NCBI GenBank assembly: GCA_937897325.1
Contig: CALCOY010000009.1
Coordinates: 1-64,000, forward strand
DNA from: an uncultured Shimia sp.
Lineage (GTDB): Bacteria; Pseudomonadota; Alphaproteobacteria; Rhodobacterales; Rhodobacteraceae
DNA: 64,000 nt
Direction of reading: 5' to 3'
Shown piece after piece: positions 46,138 to 54,714 of the stretch. The notes beneath the pieces were generated by a model. The model was not told the DNA's origin and did no database searches. It saw only the letters and a list, made by a program, of their open reading frames with translations. Positions within the stretch are counted from its first letter, which is position 1, and each line of letters opens with the position of its first letter. The position numbers were made by a program, and so were the translations under genes.

Positions 46138-46170
46138 ACCGACGCAATACCGACATGATACCGACGCAAA
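46138..46170 (+). repeat. 11-bp repeat units matching dnaX
   Basis: Units ACCGACGCAAT, ACCGACATGAT and ACCGACGCAAA, preceded by a more diverged unit. Bases 46138-46162 match 23426-23450 exactly. Confidence 0.8.
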
Positions 46171-46275
46171 ACAGATTGCCGAGTTGCCTTCTTTTTCTGG
46201 GTTAATCAGCCCATTTCCCACATTTGCACATATCGCGCCGTTAACCGTTGCGCGCGCGGTGCCCGGCGGCAGACC

Positions 46276-46587
46276 TCATGCGATGTGCTGAATGGTGCTG
46301 AACCCTTCGAAGGTCGGCGCGCCCTCATGCAACTTGGCCGTCTTGCCGGCATCCTTGTGAGCCGCCCGAAAAGCGTCGCTGCGCGTCCACGCCCGGAATG
46401 CCTCTTCCGAGGCCCAGACTGTGTGTGACGCATAGAGGATCTGCCCCTCTGCCTCGGGGCCTTTGAGCATGTGGAATTCGACAAAGCCTTCAAGCTCTTT
46501 GAGGTGGCTGTCCCGCCCCAGCCACAGATCCTCAAATGCCTGCGCATTTTCGGTGCGGACAGTGAAGCGGTTCATCGCGATATACAT
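46276..46587 (-). CDS. Heme-degrading monooxygenase, IsdG/antibiotic monooxygenase fold
   Basis: 103 residues of the ABM ferredoxin-like fold. N6, W67 and H77 sit at the positions of the Asn-Trp-His triad of staphylococcal IsdG (N7, W67, H77), with the spacing W-x9-H conserved. It should bind heme through His77 and degrade it to release iron. Start ATG 46587 (MYIAMNRF); the frame to 46650 is too long. It lies 62 bases downstream of the heme receptor on the same strand, so cotranscription is likely. Confidence 0.85.
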   Translation of the reverse strand: MYIAMNRFTVRTENAQAFEDLWLGRDSHLKELEGFVEFHMLKGPEAEGQILYASHTVWASEEAFRAWTRSDAFRAAHKDAGKTAKLHEGAPTFEGFSTIQHIA

Positions 46588-46649
46588 GGCCTTGCGCCTT
46601 TCTTGAAAGTCGCCCCCGCCAGGTAAGCGGGGCCGACAGGTCTGATTCA

Positions 46650-48656
46650 TCAGAAGTTTTTTGACACAGTCAGGATGAAGTTGCGACCCGTTGCGTTCCG
46701 CGTCGAAAGCCTTGGCTGATAGGTCTTGTCAAAGACATTTTCGACACCAAAGCGGATCTCCGTCCCTTCCAGCACACCGCTTTGCGGGATGTACGTGGCC
46801 CGCAGATTGTTCACGCCAAAGCCTGGAAAGACGTCGCCGCCCTCATCGTAGCGCCTGTTGGCCACCAGTTCCCAACTCAGGTCCAGCTCTTCGCCGAACT
46901 TCTTGCCCAGCGTGACCTGCAAGCTGTCGGCCGGGTTCTGACGCCAATCGACAATCGCACGATCCTCGCGTATCGCCACGCCATTCGAGATATGCGCGTT
47001 CAGATCCACGTAAAGCCCCGTCGCCATGGCGTATGACGCCTCAATCTCAAAGCCTTCGCGGTCGGTCTCAATGATCGAGCCGCCAGGCGCGAAACTCCGA
47101 TAGGTCGTCAAATCGTACAGGAAATTGTCGTAGTAGTTCAGCTTGAACGCCAACGCATCGCCGCTTGCAAATACCTCTTCGCGGTCAAAGGATACGCCCA
47201 CTTCGTAAGAACGGCCCTTTTCCGACCGTTCGATCAGATCGGCCGCGTTGATGTCGTCGATGATCGGCAGATTTTCGGTGTAGGACGCCGATCCGAAGAC
47301 CGCCCAACCGTTCGCAAAGGCATAGCGCACAGCAAGCCCGCCCATGAGCGCATCACTGTCAAACTCGCGATTGCCGTTAAGCGGATCCTCTTCAATCGTC
47401 TGTGTCTCGTAACGCAGCGCAGGTGTGATCGTCCAGTTTGGCCCGATGCTGATGTCGTCGACCGCATAAATCGCAAAGACATTCTTGGTCCCGCCTGGGG
47501 CCGAGCCTGCCGTGGCGTCCTGGCGTTCCCGGCGGATAAACTCGACGCCGGTGCGAAGATCGTGCGAAGCGATGCCTGTATCAAAAAGGGCCGTATTGCG
47601 GATCCGGAAAGTAGTTGTTTCGTAACGATTGTCCGCGTCAAGAAGCGCAAGGGACCGCGGATCCGCCGTCCTGTCAATGCCTTGGCTTTCGACCAGCTCG
47701 TCCGAGTATGTCAACTCTACATCCAGATCCAGAAGATCGTTGCCAAGGGGATTGTAGTTGTAGCGCAGGGTCAGGACCTCATTCTCGATCCGCCGGTCTA
47801 CATTTCCGAAATCCGCCAGCCCGAACGTGTCGTACGGGACGTCGAACTGCTCTTGCTCGGTATCCGAATAGCTGAACGTGAGGGAATGCGCGTCGTCCTG
47901 ACCGAAAGTGTACCGCCCCTTCAGCAGGTAGGATGGGTCGTTGATGTCACCCCCTGCCGGATTGATGTCGTTGCCGTCCCCGTCAGTACGCACATCCTGA
48001 AGACGGCGCGTGAAGTTGAAAAGCAGCTCAAGATCTTCCGTCGGCTGCCAGGCCAGGATCGACGAGGTCACGAACCCATCACCATTGGACGAGAATTCAA
48101 AGGTTTGCCGACCAGCAAAACCAACCTCGCCCCCCGTCAGATCCGCCGCATCAATCGTTTCAAGGCGAACGATCCCGCCGAAGACACCGGACCCGTATTC
48201 GAACGATCCGATCGTGCCTCGGCGCACCTCAACCTCGCGGTAAAGGAACGGATCCGTATATAGCTGCGTGCCAATCCGGTAGAGTTCCTCGCTGCCCTTG
48301 GTGGCACCATCAATCTGGATCAGCACCTTCTGATCCGTGCCGAACGTGCTGTTGGCCCCATAGCCGCGGATGTTGATGCCGGAGCCAGCCGCGGTCGAGC
48401 CATTCACCAACGTCACACCAGGCACGGAATCGATCAGTTCCGCGACGGTGCCCGCTTGACGGTCTTTGATCTCGGCGTCGTCAATAGTGGTTGTCGGGAT
48501 CGCCGTGTCCGTTGCGACCTCACGCTTGCTTTCCCCCAGAACGATTGTGCCAAGAAACACATCCCCCGTTTGCTCCTGCGCAAAAGCACCCATTGGGCAA
48601 CTGCACAGCGCAGCGACAGTAGCACGCAGCACACCGCGTGACGAAAAAATCATCAT
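46650..48656 (-). CDS. hmuR: TonB-dependent heme/hemoglobin outer membrane receptor
   Basis: 668 residues: signal peptide (about 1-25), plug domain (TTTIDDAEIKDRQAGTVAEL, NIRGYGANS), then a 22-strand beta barrel ending in the outer-membrane signature aromatic NFILTVSKNF. Domain order fits the TonB-hemoglobin/transferrin/lactoferrin receptor family. Start ATG 48656 with AAGGGGA upstream (ATG 48653 also possible). Divergent from hmuS; the 202-base gap has an iron-box-like palindrome at 48768-48782. Confidence 0.88.
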   Translation of the reverse strand: MMIFSSRGVLRATVAALCSCPMGAFAQEQTGDVFLGTIVLGESKREVATDTAIPTTTIDDAEIKDRQAGTVAELIDSVPGVTLVNGSTAAGSGINIRGYGANSTFGTDQKVLIQIDGATKGSEELYRIGTQLYTDPFLYREVEVRRGTIGSFEYGSGVFGGIVRLETIDAADLTGGEVGFAGRQTFEFSSNGDGFVTSSILAWQPTEDLELLFNFTRRLQDVRTDGDGNDINPAGGDINDPSYLLKGRYTFGQDDAHSLTFSYSDTEQEQFDVPYDTFGLADFGNVDRRIENEVLTLRYNYNPLGNDLLDLDVELTYSDELVESQGIDRTADPRSLALLDADNRYETTTFRIRNTALFDTGIASHDLRTGVEFIRRERQDATAGSAPGGTKNVFAIYAVDDISIGPNWTITPALRYETQTIEEDPLNGNREFDSDALMGGLAVRYAFANGWAVFGSASYTENLPIIDDINAADLIERSEKGRSYEVGVSFDREEVFASGDALAFKLNYYDNFLYDLTTYRSFAPGGSIIETDREGFEIEASYAMATGLYVDLNAHISNGVAIREDRAIVDWRQNPADSLQVTLGKKFGEELDLSWELVANRRYDEGGDVFPGFGVNNLRATYIPQSGVLEGTEIRFGVENVFDKTYQPRLSTRNATGRNFILTVSKNF

Positions 48657-48767
48657 TAGAATTCCCCTTGCGAGTTGGCTCTTTCCCGGCTCGCTCAAGG
48701 CTGGCTGCGATTTATTTTTGATTTTGGGCAGGTTTCAATTCTTGCCACTTGCAGCGGGTATTAAAGC

Positions 48768-48782
48768 CGACTAAAAATGTCA
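48768..48782. promoter_or_regulatory. Candidate iron-responsive (IRO-like) operator between hmuR and hmuS
   Basis: On the minus strand TGA-CATTTTTAG-TCG, one mismatch from the RirA/IRO pattern TGA-N9-TCA. It overlaps a TTGACA sequence (48778-48783, minus) that could be a -35 for hmuR, although the nearest -10-like TAATAC is only 14 bases away. Weak evidence. Confidence 0.35.
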
Positions 48783-48858
48783 AGTAATTGGATCGCGGCC
48801 AGAATCCACGCCCGCTGTCGGTTCAGCAAAATCTTCACATCCACGGAAGACGAGCGTT

Positions 48859-49914
48859 ATGCAGCATACCAAAGATCTATCACCCGAAGACATCCGCGCA
48901 GCCCGGGCTGAACATTCAAAGCTGCGGGATCGGGATCTGGCGGACAAGCTGGATCTGTCAGAAGCGCAGCTTGTTGCGGCATTCGTCGGGCATGGAGTGA
49001 CGCCGATTGTTCCGCATCCCGATCAGGTGATGCATGCCGCTACAACTTTCGGCGAGGTTATGGCACTGACTCGCAACACCGCTTGCGTGCATGAAAAAGT
49101 GGGGGTGTATGAGAATTACCATACAGGCCAACACGCGGCGATGGTGCTTGCCGATCAGATCGACCTACGCCTCTTTCCAAGCCACTGGCGCCACGCCTTC
49201 ATGGTGGAAAAAGACAGCGATGCCGGCATTCAGCGCAGTCTGCAAGTCTTCGATGCGGCCGGTGACGCCATCCATAAGATATTTCTGCGGGATGGCAGCG
49301 ACCTGACCGCATGGGAAACGGCCAAGGCTGAAGCCGCCCTTCCCGATCCCACACCGCATTTGACTGTCAATGCCCGGCAGCCCCCCGAAGCGCCCAAGGC
49401 CGACATCAGCAAGGTCGACATACTGCGCAAGGAATGGCAGCGCCTCACCGACACGCACCAGTTCCTGCGCCTGACGTCAAAGCTGAAGATGAACCGGCTG
49501 GGCGCTTACCGCATCGCCGGTGCGCCTTTCGTGCGCGCGCTGGATCCATCCGCGATTGACGTCATGCTGGAAAATGTGCGTGCAGCGGGGATCGATATCA
49601 TGCTGTTTGTCGGCAATCGCGGTTGCATCCAGATCCATACAGGTCCGATCAATACTCTGAAACGGATGGGACCGTGGCAAAATGTGCTCGACCCCGGTTT
49701 CAACCTGCATCTCAGATCCGACCACATTGCCGAAGTTTGGGCCGTCGAAAAACCGACCCAACGCGGTCCGGCCTTGTCGGTCGAGGTGTTCGATGACCGC
49801 GGCATGCTCATCTTCCAGGTCTTTGGCGTCGGAAAGGAAGGGCGCGACAGCCGCCCGGCCTGGCAAGCCATTGTGAATGAATTGGCGTCGCTTGATATGG
49901 AGGCCGCATCATGA
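48859..49914 (+). CDS. hmuS: Hemin-degrading/transport factor HmuS (ChuS/HemS family)
   Basis: 351 residues made of two similar domains (about 1-175 and 180-351), each with a VHEKVGVYENY- or IQIHTGPINTLK-like strand typical of HemS/ChuS proteins. It is a cytoplasmic heme-binding protein that receives heme from HmuUV and may degrade it. First gene of hmuSTUV; the stop overlaps hmuT by four bases (ATGA). Confidence 0.92.
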   Translation: MQHTKDLSPEDIRAARAEHSKLRDRDLADKLDLSEAQLVAAFVGHGVTPIVPHPDQVMHAATTFGEVMALTRNTACVHEKVGVYENYHTGQHAAMVLADQIDLRLFPSHWRHAFMVEKDSDAGIQRSLQVFDAAGDAIHKIFLRDGSDLTAWETAKAEAALPDPTPHLTVNARQPPEAPKADISKVDILRKEWQRLTDTHQFLRLTSKLKMNRLGAYRIAGAPFVRALDPSAIDVMLENVRAAGIDIMLFVGNRGCIQIHTGPINTLKRMGPWQNVLDPGFNLHLRSDHIAEVWAVEKPTQRGPALSVEVFDDRGMLIFQVFGVGKEGRDSRPAWQAIVNELASLDMEAAS

Positions 49915-50807
49915 AATCCAACCGCTTTCAGGGGCGGCTTTGCCTCAGCGATCGGATCGCACTGGTCATCACGATGGTGCTTGTAGGCGTTGGATTGTTC
50001 AGTTCGTTCGCACGGGCGACTGAAACGACCAATCGCGTCGTGGCGATCGGTGGATCCATCACCGAAACCGTTTATGCCCTGGGCGAACAGGACCAGCTTG
50101 TCGCCCGCGACACGACCTCCATCTATCCGCCAGAGGCGATGGATTTGCCCGATGTGGGCTACATCAGGCAACTCTCTCCCGAAGGCGTGCTCAGCGTCGG
50201 ACCTAATCTGATCGTTTCCGAAGCGGGTGCCGGTCCGGCAGAAGCCGTGGCCCTTCTGCGAGAAGCCTCAATTCCCTTCATCGAAGCATCAAGGACATAC
50301 ACGCGCGAAGGTGTCGTTGACAAAATCCTTTTGGTCGGTGAGGCCATGGGCGTGCCCGAAAAGGCGAAAAAACTCGCCGATCAGGTCGATGCGGATCTGC
50401 GCAAGGTAGAAACAGAGGTCGCCAAACTTAAGACCGAACCACGCAGGGTGTTGTTCATTCTCAGCACACAGGGCGGCCGCATTATGGCGTCTGGGACAGG
50501 AACTTCGGCCAATGCGATCATCGCGATGGCTGGCGGTCAGAACGCCGTCACTGAGTTTGAAGGTTACAAACCCGTCACAGCCGAGGCTATCGCCGCGACA
50601 CGCCCTGACGTGATCCTGATGATGGATCGGGGCGGGAATCACTCAACGACGAACGCAGAGCTTTCCGCGATGCCGGCGCTGCAGACAACGCCCGCCGTGC
50701 AGAACGAGGCGATCGTGCGGATGAATGGCCTCTTGCTGCTGGGCTTCGGTCCACGCATCGCGGAGGCTGTCCAAACACTGCATCAAGCGATCTACGGAGA
50801 CACCTAG
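49911..50807 (+). CDS. hmuT: Heme ABC transporter periplasmic binding protein
   Basis: 298 residues with an N-terminal signal segment (about 17-36, ending FARATE) and no lipobox. Class III periplasmic binding fold, with VVAIGGSITETVYALGEQDQ and a mid-helix VDADLRKVETEVAKLK. It delivers heme to HmuU/HmuV. Overlaps hmuS by four bases. Confidence 0.92.
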   Translation: MKSNRFQGRLCLSDRIALVITMVLVGVGLFSSFARATETTNRVVAIGGSITETVYALGEQDQLVARDTTSIYPPEAMDLPDVGYIRQLSPEGVLSVGPNLIVSEAGAGPAEAVALLREASIPFIEASRTYTREGVVDKILLVGEAMGVPEKAKKLADQVDADLRKVETEVAKLKTEPRRVLFILSTQGGRIMASGTGTSANAIIAMAGGQNAVTEFEGYKPVTAEAIAATRPDVILMMDRGGNHSTTNAELSAMPALQTTPAVQNEAIVRMNGLLLLGFGPRIAEAVQTLHQAIYGDT

Positions 50808-50809
50808 GG

Positions 50810-51874
50810 GTGGCGCTGGCCGATACTGCGCGCGCCCTCGTGGACCGTCGGCTGCGCGCACGCCAGATGCATCTCTGGCTTGGCATCTTGCTGGCGGCCA
50901 TCGCGATCATCAGCCTTGCCACGGGTGCCTCTGGCACCTCGCTTTGGTCAGCCCTGTTCCGGCTGGCAAGCGGGGACGGGATCTCGCTGACCGAGCGGGT
51001 CGTTCTTTGGGACATCCGCGCGCCGCGCACCCTGCTGGGCATTTGCGTCGGCGGTGCTTTGGCCGTTTCAGGTGCAGTGATGCAGGGGCTTTTCCGCAAT
51101 CCGTTGGCCGATCCGGGATTGCTGGGTGTCAGCGCGGGCGCCAGTTTGGGAGCAATCACTGCGATTGTGCTTGGAGGGCTCTTGCCCTTTGGTCTGGGTG
51201 CTTTTCTGGGCGCAGCGCTGCTGCCCATATTGGCCTTCGTCGGGGCCTGGCTCACGATGATGGTGCTTTATGCCGTCGCAACGCGGTCCGGTCGCACGTC
51301 CGTGGCGACCATGCTTCTGGCAGGCATCGCCCTTGGCGCACTGGCGGCGGCATTTTCGGGCTTGCTGATATTCCGGGCCGACGACATGCAATTGCGGGAA
51401 CTGACCTTCTGGAACCTCGGATCGCTGTCGGGCAGCTCATGGTCCAAAATCCTTCTCGCCGGACCTGTCATTCTGATTGCCACCGCCTTTGCAACCACCC
51501 TCGCACATGGGCTAAACGGACTTGCCCTGGGGGAGGCATCGGCCCATCACATTGGCATTCCCGTTCAGCGAACGAAAAATCTCGCGATCCTTACGGTCAG
51601 CGGGGCCACAGGGGCAGCGGTCGCGGTATCGGGCGGGATCGGGTTCATTGGCATCGTGGTTCCGCATCTTCTGCGGCTGGCAACCGGACCGGATCACCAT
51701 GGCCTTCTGGTCAATTCGGCCCTGCTTGGGGCCAGCCTTCTGCTTCTCGCTGATATCTTTGCGCGTTTCGTGGTTGCCCCGGCGGAGCTGCCCATCGGTA
51801 TCGTGACAGCCCTGATCGGCACGCCGGTTTTCATGTGGATCCTGCTGCGACAGCGCGGTGTTGTGGACCTTTAG
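50810..51874 (+). CDS. hmuU: Heme ABC transporter permease (FecCD family)
   Basis: 354 residues, about ten spans, BtuC/FecCD fold. Family markers are RAPRTLLGICVGGALAVSGA, LFRNPLADPGLLGVSAGAS and GGIGFIGIVVPHLLRLATG. The start is GTG 50810, two bases after hmuT. It forms the heme channel with HmuV. Confidence 0.93.
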   Translation: MALADTARALVDRRLRARQMHLWLGILLAAIAIISLATGASGTSLWSALFRLASGDGISLTERVVLWDIRAPRTLLGICVGGALAVSGAVMQGLFRNPLADPGLLGVSAGASLGAITAIVLGGLLPFGLGAFLGAALLPILAFVGAWLTMMVLYAVATRSGRTSVATMLLAGIALGALAAAFSGLLIFRADDMQLRELTFWNLGSLSGSSWSKILLAGPVILIATAFATTLAHGLNGLALGEASAHHIGIPVQRTKNLAILTVSGATGAAVAVSGGIGFIGIVVPHLLRLATGPDHHGLLVNSALLGASLLLLADIFARFVVAPAELPIGIVTALIGTPVFMWILLRQRGVVDL

Positions 51875-51877
51875 CGC

Positions 51878-52663
51878 GTGATTGCAGCAACCAACATCAC
51901 CCTCCGATACGGTCGTAACACTGTGCTCGACGACCTGTCGTTTCAGGCGGACCCCGGCCAATTCACAGCCATCGTTGGCCCAAACGGGTCGGGCAAGACC
52001 AGCCTTCTCAAGGCGCTGACCGGCGAAATGCCGATCGACGGGAAGGTCAGCGTGAGCGGCTGCGATATAGCGGCGACGCCCGCCTGGCATCTCGCGACCC
52101 TGCGGGCAGTTTTGCCGCAGGCGACCGTGCTGTCCTTTCCATTCCAGGCGCTTGAGGTCGTGCGTCTTGGCCAGGCGCGCAACACAATGCGGGATGGAAC
52201 CCTGCCTCATCAGGCGCTGGCCCGCGTCGGTCTGTCGGGTTACGAGGATCGTTTCTATCAGGAGCTTTCAGGCGGCGAACAGCAGCGAGTGCAACTTGCC
52301 CGCGTTCTGTGCCAGGTTTGGACACCGGTTGAGAACGGAACGCCAAGATGGCTGCTGCTGGATGAACCTGTCTCAAGCCTTGATATCGGACACCAGCTTG
52401 AGATCATGCAGATTGCCCGCGACTATGCCAACGCAGGTGGTGGCGTCATTGCCGTGATGCATGATCTAAACCTATCGGCCATGTTTGCTGATCGGGTCGT
52501 TCTGATGAAATCCGGGGCCATCTTGGCTGACGGCACGGCCAGCAACGTCCTCACTGATCAGAACGTCAGCCAAACCTATGAATGCAGGGTGCAAACGCGG
52601 ACCGTGCCGCAGGATGAGGCCTGGTTTCTTCTGCCACAGGGTGCGGCTCTCAGACCGGATTGA
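51878..52663 (+). CDS. hmuV: Heme ABC transporter ATP-binding protein
   Basis: 261 residues. Walker A GPNGSGKTSL, signature LSGGEQQRVQLARVL, Walker B WLLLDEPVSSLD and H-loop MHDLNLS are all present. The start is GTG 51878, three bases after hmuU. The C-terminus overlaps the convergent DUF1513 gene by 14 bases. Confidence 0.94.
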   Translation: MIAATNITLRYGRNTVLDDLSFQADPGQFTAIVGPNGSGKTSLLKALTGEMPIDGKVSVSGCDIAATPAWHLATLRAVLPQATVLSFPFQALEVVRLGQARNTMRDGTLPHQALARVGLSGYEDRFYQELSGGEQQRVQLARVLCQVWTPVENGTPRWLLLDEPVSSLDIGHQLEIMQIARDYANAGGGVIAVMHDLNLSAMFADRVVLMKSGAILADGTASNVLTDQNVSQTYECRVQTRTVPQDEAWFLLPQGAALRPD

Positions 52664-53729
52664 TCGCGATCAGATGGTTGTCGAAGGCCACGGGATGCCG
52701 GGCCAAAGGCTCCAGCCTGTCCGCCGAGATCGCATGGACCCGTCCCAGCCCATCTGTCGCCAGCCCACCTTGCGCAGCAGGCGCAATCCCGCAGATATCA
52801 TCCCGCTGAAATGCTGCGCTGCCCGCAGAATCCAGATCGAATGTCTGGCAGATCCCACCGCGCGGAAAGGTCATTCCGAACCGATTGGGCCCAAGCACGG
52901 CAACGCTCCCCGCATATCCATCAAGACGGTGCAGCAGATCGCCGTTCATCTCAACCAGACTCACGCCCCGACCAGGTTTGTAAAGGCCGGTGATGGATGG
53001 CGTATCGAACGGATCCCCCTGCCATTGAAAGGCACATGCCACACGACCGTCAGAGAAAGCTGCAATGTGACGAAGGGAGTTCTGGTGAAGTTCCAGCGGC
53101 AACACAGCCTCGTCCCAAACGCGCCCCTCAAGATCCACAATTGTTAGATTGGGCCGCATAGTGTCCAGGTTCAGCTTTTCGCGTCCAGACGAAGGATGTG
53201 TGTGAATGCCACCATTGGCCACGGCAAATCTGTCGCTGCCGGGCAAGCGCACGATCTCATGGGGGCCAATACCGTTCGACGGAAATTCACCAAGACGGAC
53301 GTATCCCGACGCAACATCCCACAAACCAAGGCAACCTTCCCCGGTCTCAGTGTCGTTTTCGGTTGTCAAAAGTATCAGACCATCCAGTGAGAACGCACCG
53401 TGACCGTAGAAGTGGCGTCCCGGTGGTGTATCCATTCGGCGGAGAAGAGCGCCAGTCGCACAATCGATGACAAGGGCGAAGGTGCCAGGGCGGCGCGCAA
53501 AGGCCACCGCTTCGGCCCGGTTTGGGTGCGCAACAGCCGCATGGCCGCGAGCGGGCAGCGGGACTTTGAAGGCGATGTCACCAGTTCGTTGCAGTCCCAA
53601 AAGCTCGAACTGGCCTGCGACATTTCGGGCGGCAGACAGATGCGTGGGGCTACCGACCTCGGCCCAACTGACCGCCGGGACCATCGTTGCGGCAACGGCA
53701 GAGCCCACAAAGGACCTCCGCGACAGCAT
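52650..53729 (-). CDS. DUF1513 family periplasmic protein (imelysin-associated)
   Basis: 359 residues with a twin-arginine signal (LSRRSFVGSAVAA). A seven-bladed-propeller-like body has repeated motifs such as GHAAVAHPNRAEAVAF, FYGHGAFSLDGLILLTTEND and GIGPHEIVRLPGSDRFAVAN. DUF1513 proteins are commonly encoded with imelysins and DUF1111 proteins in iron-regulated clusters. Function unknown. It starts four bases after the second imelysin gene. ATG 53729 was chosen over the longer frame because it gives an ideal Tat signal. Confidence 0.88.
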   Translation of the reverse strand: MLSRRSFVGSAVAATMVPAVSWAEVGSPTHLSAARNVAGQFELLGLQRTGDIAFKVPLPARGHAAVAHPNRAEAVAFARRPGTFALVIDCATGALLRRMDTPPGRHFYGHGAFSLDGLILLTTENDTETGEGCLGLWDVASGYVRLGEFPSNGIGPHEIVRLPGSDRFAVANGGIHTHPSSGREKLNLDTMRPNLTIVDLEGRVWDEAVLPLELHQNSLRHIAAFSDGRVACAFQWQGDPFDTPSITGLYKPGRGVSLVEMNGDLLHRLDGYAGSVAVLGPNRFGMTFPRGGICQTFDLDSAGSAAFQRDDICGIAPAAQGGLATDGLGRVHAISADRLEPLARHPVAFDNHLIAINPV

Positions 53730-53733
53730 AACG

Positions 53734-54714
53734 TCAGTCCCCGTCCAAGGAATTGAAACCCGCGCTGATCCCAAGCGGCGCGCCGACCTCGTTCATCAGC
53801 GCCGGCCGGATGTCACGTACCGCGCGCTGCAGCACCTCGACCTTGAAGCGGCGCGCGGGATCCGCGACGCCAGCCAGCGTCGGATCTTCCAGCGTCTCGG
53901 CACGCGCGATCGCATCTTCGAAGGCGGCGTTGAGATCAGGCGTTTGCAAATCGCCAAAGCTTTTGTCGACCAGATCCTGCAAAGACGCCAGTGTTAAGAC
54001 GATATGTCGGAGACTGCGGTCCGACCGGCGCGCTTCGGCCCGTTTGGGTCTTGGCCGGTCGAATGTGCCAAGCGGACGGCCAAGCCGCTGGTCATGCAAA
54101 AACTCCAAGGCTGTAGAGACTGAAGTGAACAATGCACGCTGCACGTCGGCGTCACTTTGGAACGTCCTGTTTCCGTCTGCGCCCGCCGTCACAAATGTTT
54201 CGCCAAAATCGTTGCGCCATTCGCTTTCAAGATCGCGCGCGACATCGGCGATGAAAGTCGCAATGGCCTGCATGAAATCACAGGCATAAGCAGCGTCTTC
54301 CGGCGGTTCGGTCAGAAGACGTTCAAGAGCAGGAAAACCCTGCGCTGCAACCGAGACCTGCGCGAAGGCAGCGGCATCCGTCACCACCGGATCCGTCTCT
54401 GCGACAAGCATCGCTACGGCACGTCCGGTCCTATCTTTCGGGTCTGGCCAAAACGACATGGAAAGTGCCACACCGCGTGCCTCTGCCGGCCCGAACTGAA
54501 TGTGGCTGACCCGAATCCAATCATCATAAGCCGCATGGTATGCAGGCATCACGGCGTCGGCGCTGCAATCTGCTTCAAGGGTTTTGCTAAGGGCAGCACT
54601 GCTATCGGCAAATGCAGCGTAGCGCGGCAGAATATGAACATCCCGCGCCTGGACAAAATCGGCCAAGGCCGGGCTGGCCACCATGGCCAGACAAAGGACG
54701 ACGCCGCGGATCAT
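53734..54714 (-). CDS. Imelysin family protein (second, H-less form)
   Basis: 326 residues with a signal peptide (about 1-19, ending PALA). Imelysin fold with HIQFGPAEARG and the segment GFPALERLL where the typical GxHxxE would be; the His is replaced by Pro, as in this subgroup of imelysins. It overlaps the DUF1111 stop by one base (TGATG). Likely periplasmic, with a metal-related role inferred from context. Confidence 0.88.
   Translation of the reverse strand: MIRGVVLCLAMVASPALADFVQARDVHILPRYAAFADSSAALSKTLEADCSADAVMPAYHAAYDDWIRVSHIQFGPAEARGVALSMSFWPDPKDRTGRAVAMLVAETDPVVTDAAAFAQVSVAAQGFPALERLLTEPPEDAAYACDFMQAIATFIADVARDLESEWRNDFGETFVTAGADGNRTFQSDADVQRALFTSVSTALEFLHDQRLGRPLGTFDRPRPKRAEARRSDRSLRHIVLTLASLQDLVDKSFGDLQTPDLNAAFEDAIARAETLEDPTLAGVADPARRFKVEVLQRAVRDIRPALMNEVGAPLGISAGFNSLDGD

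Larger units (their letters stand above)
45368..46275. other. Gene-poor stretch with decayed coding sequence
   Basis: About 0.9 kb without an intact convincing gene. The rpmI promoter should lie at its left end. From about 45485 to 45930 both strands show coding-like translations broken by frame changes. The repeat at 46138-46170 and short AT-rich sequence fill the rest. No complete transposase, inverted terminal repeats or tRNA were recognised. Confidence 0.6.
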
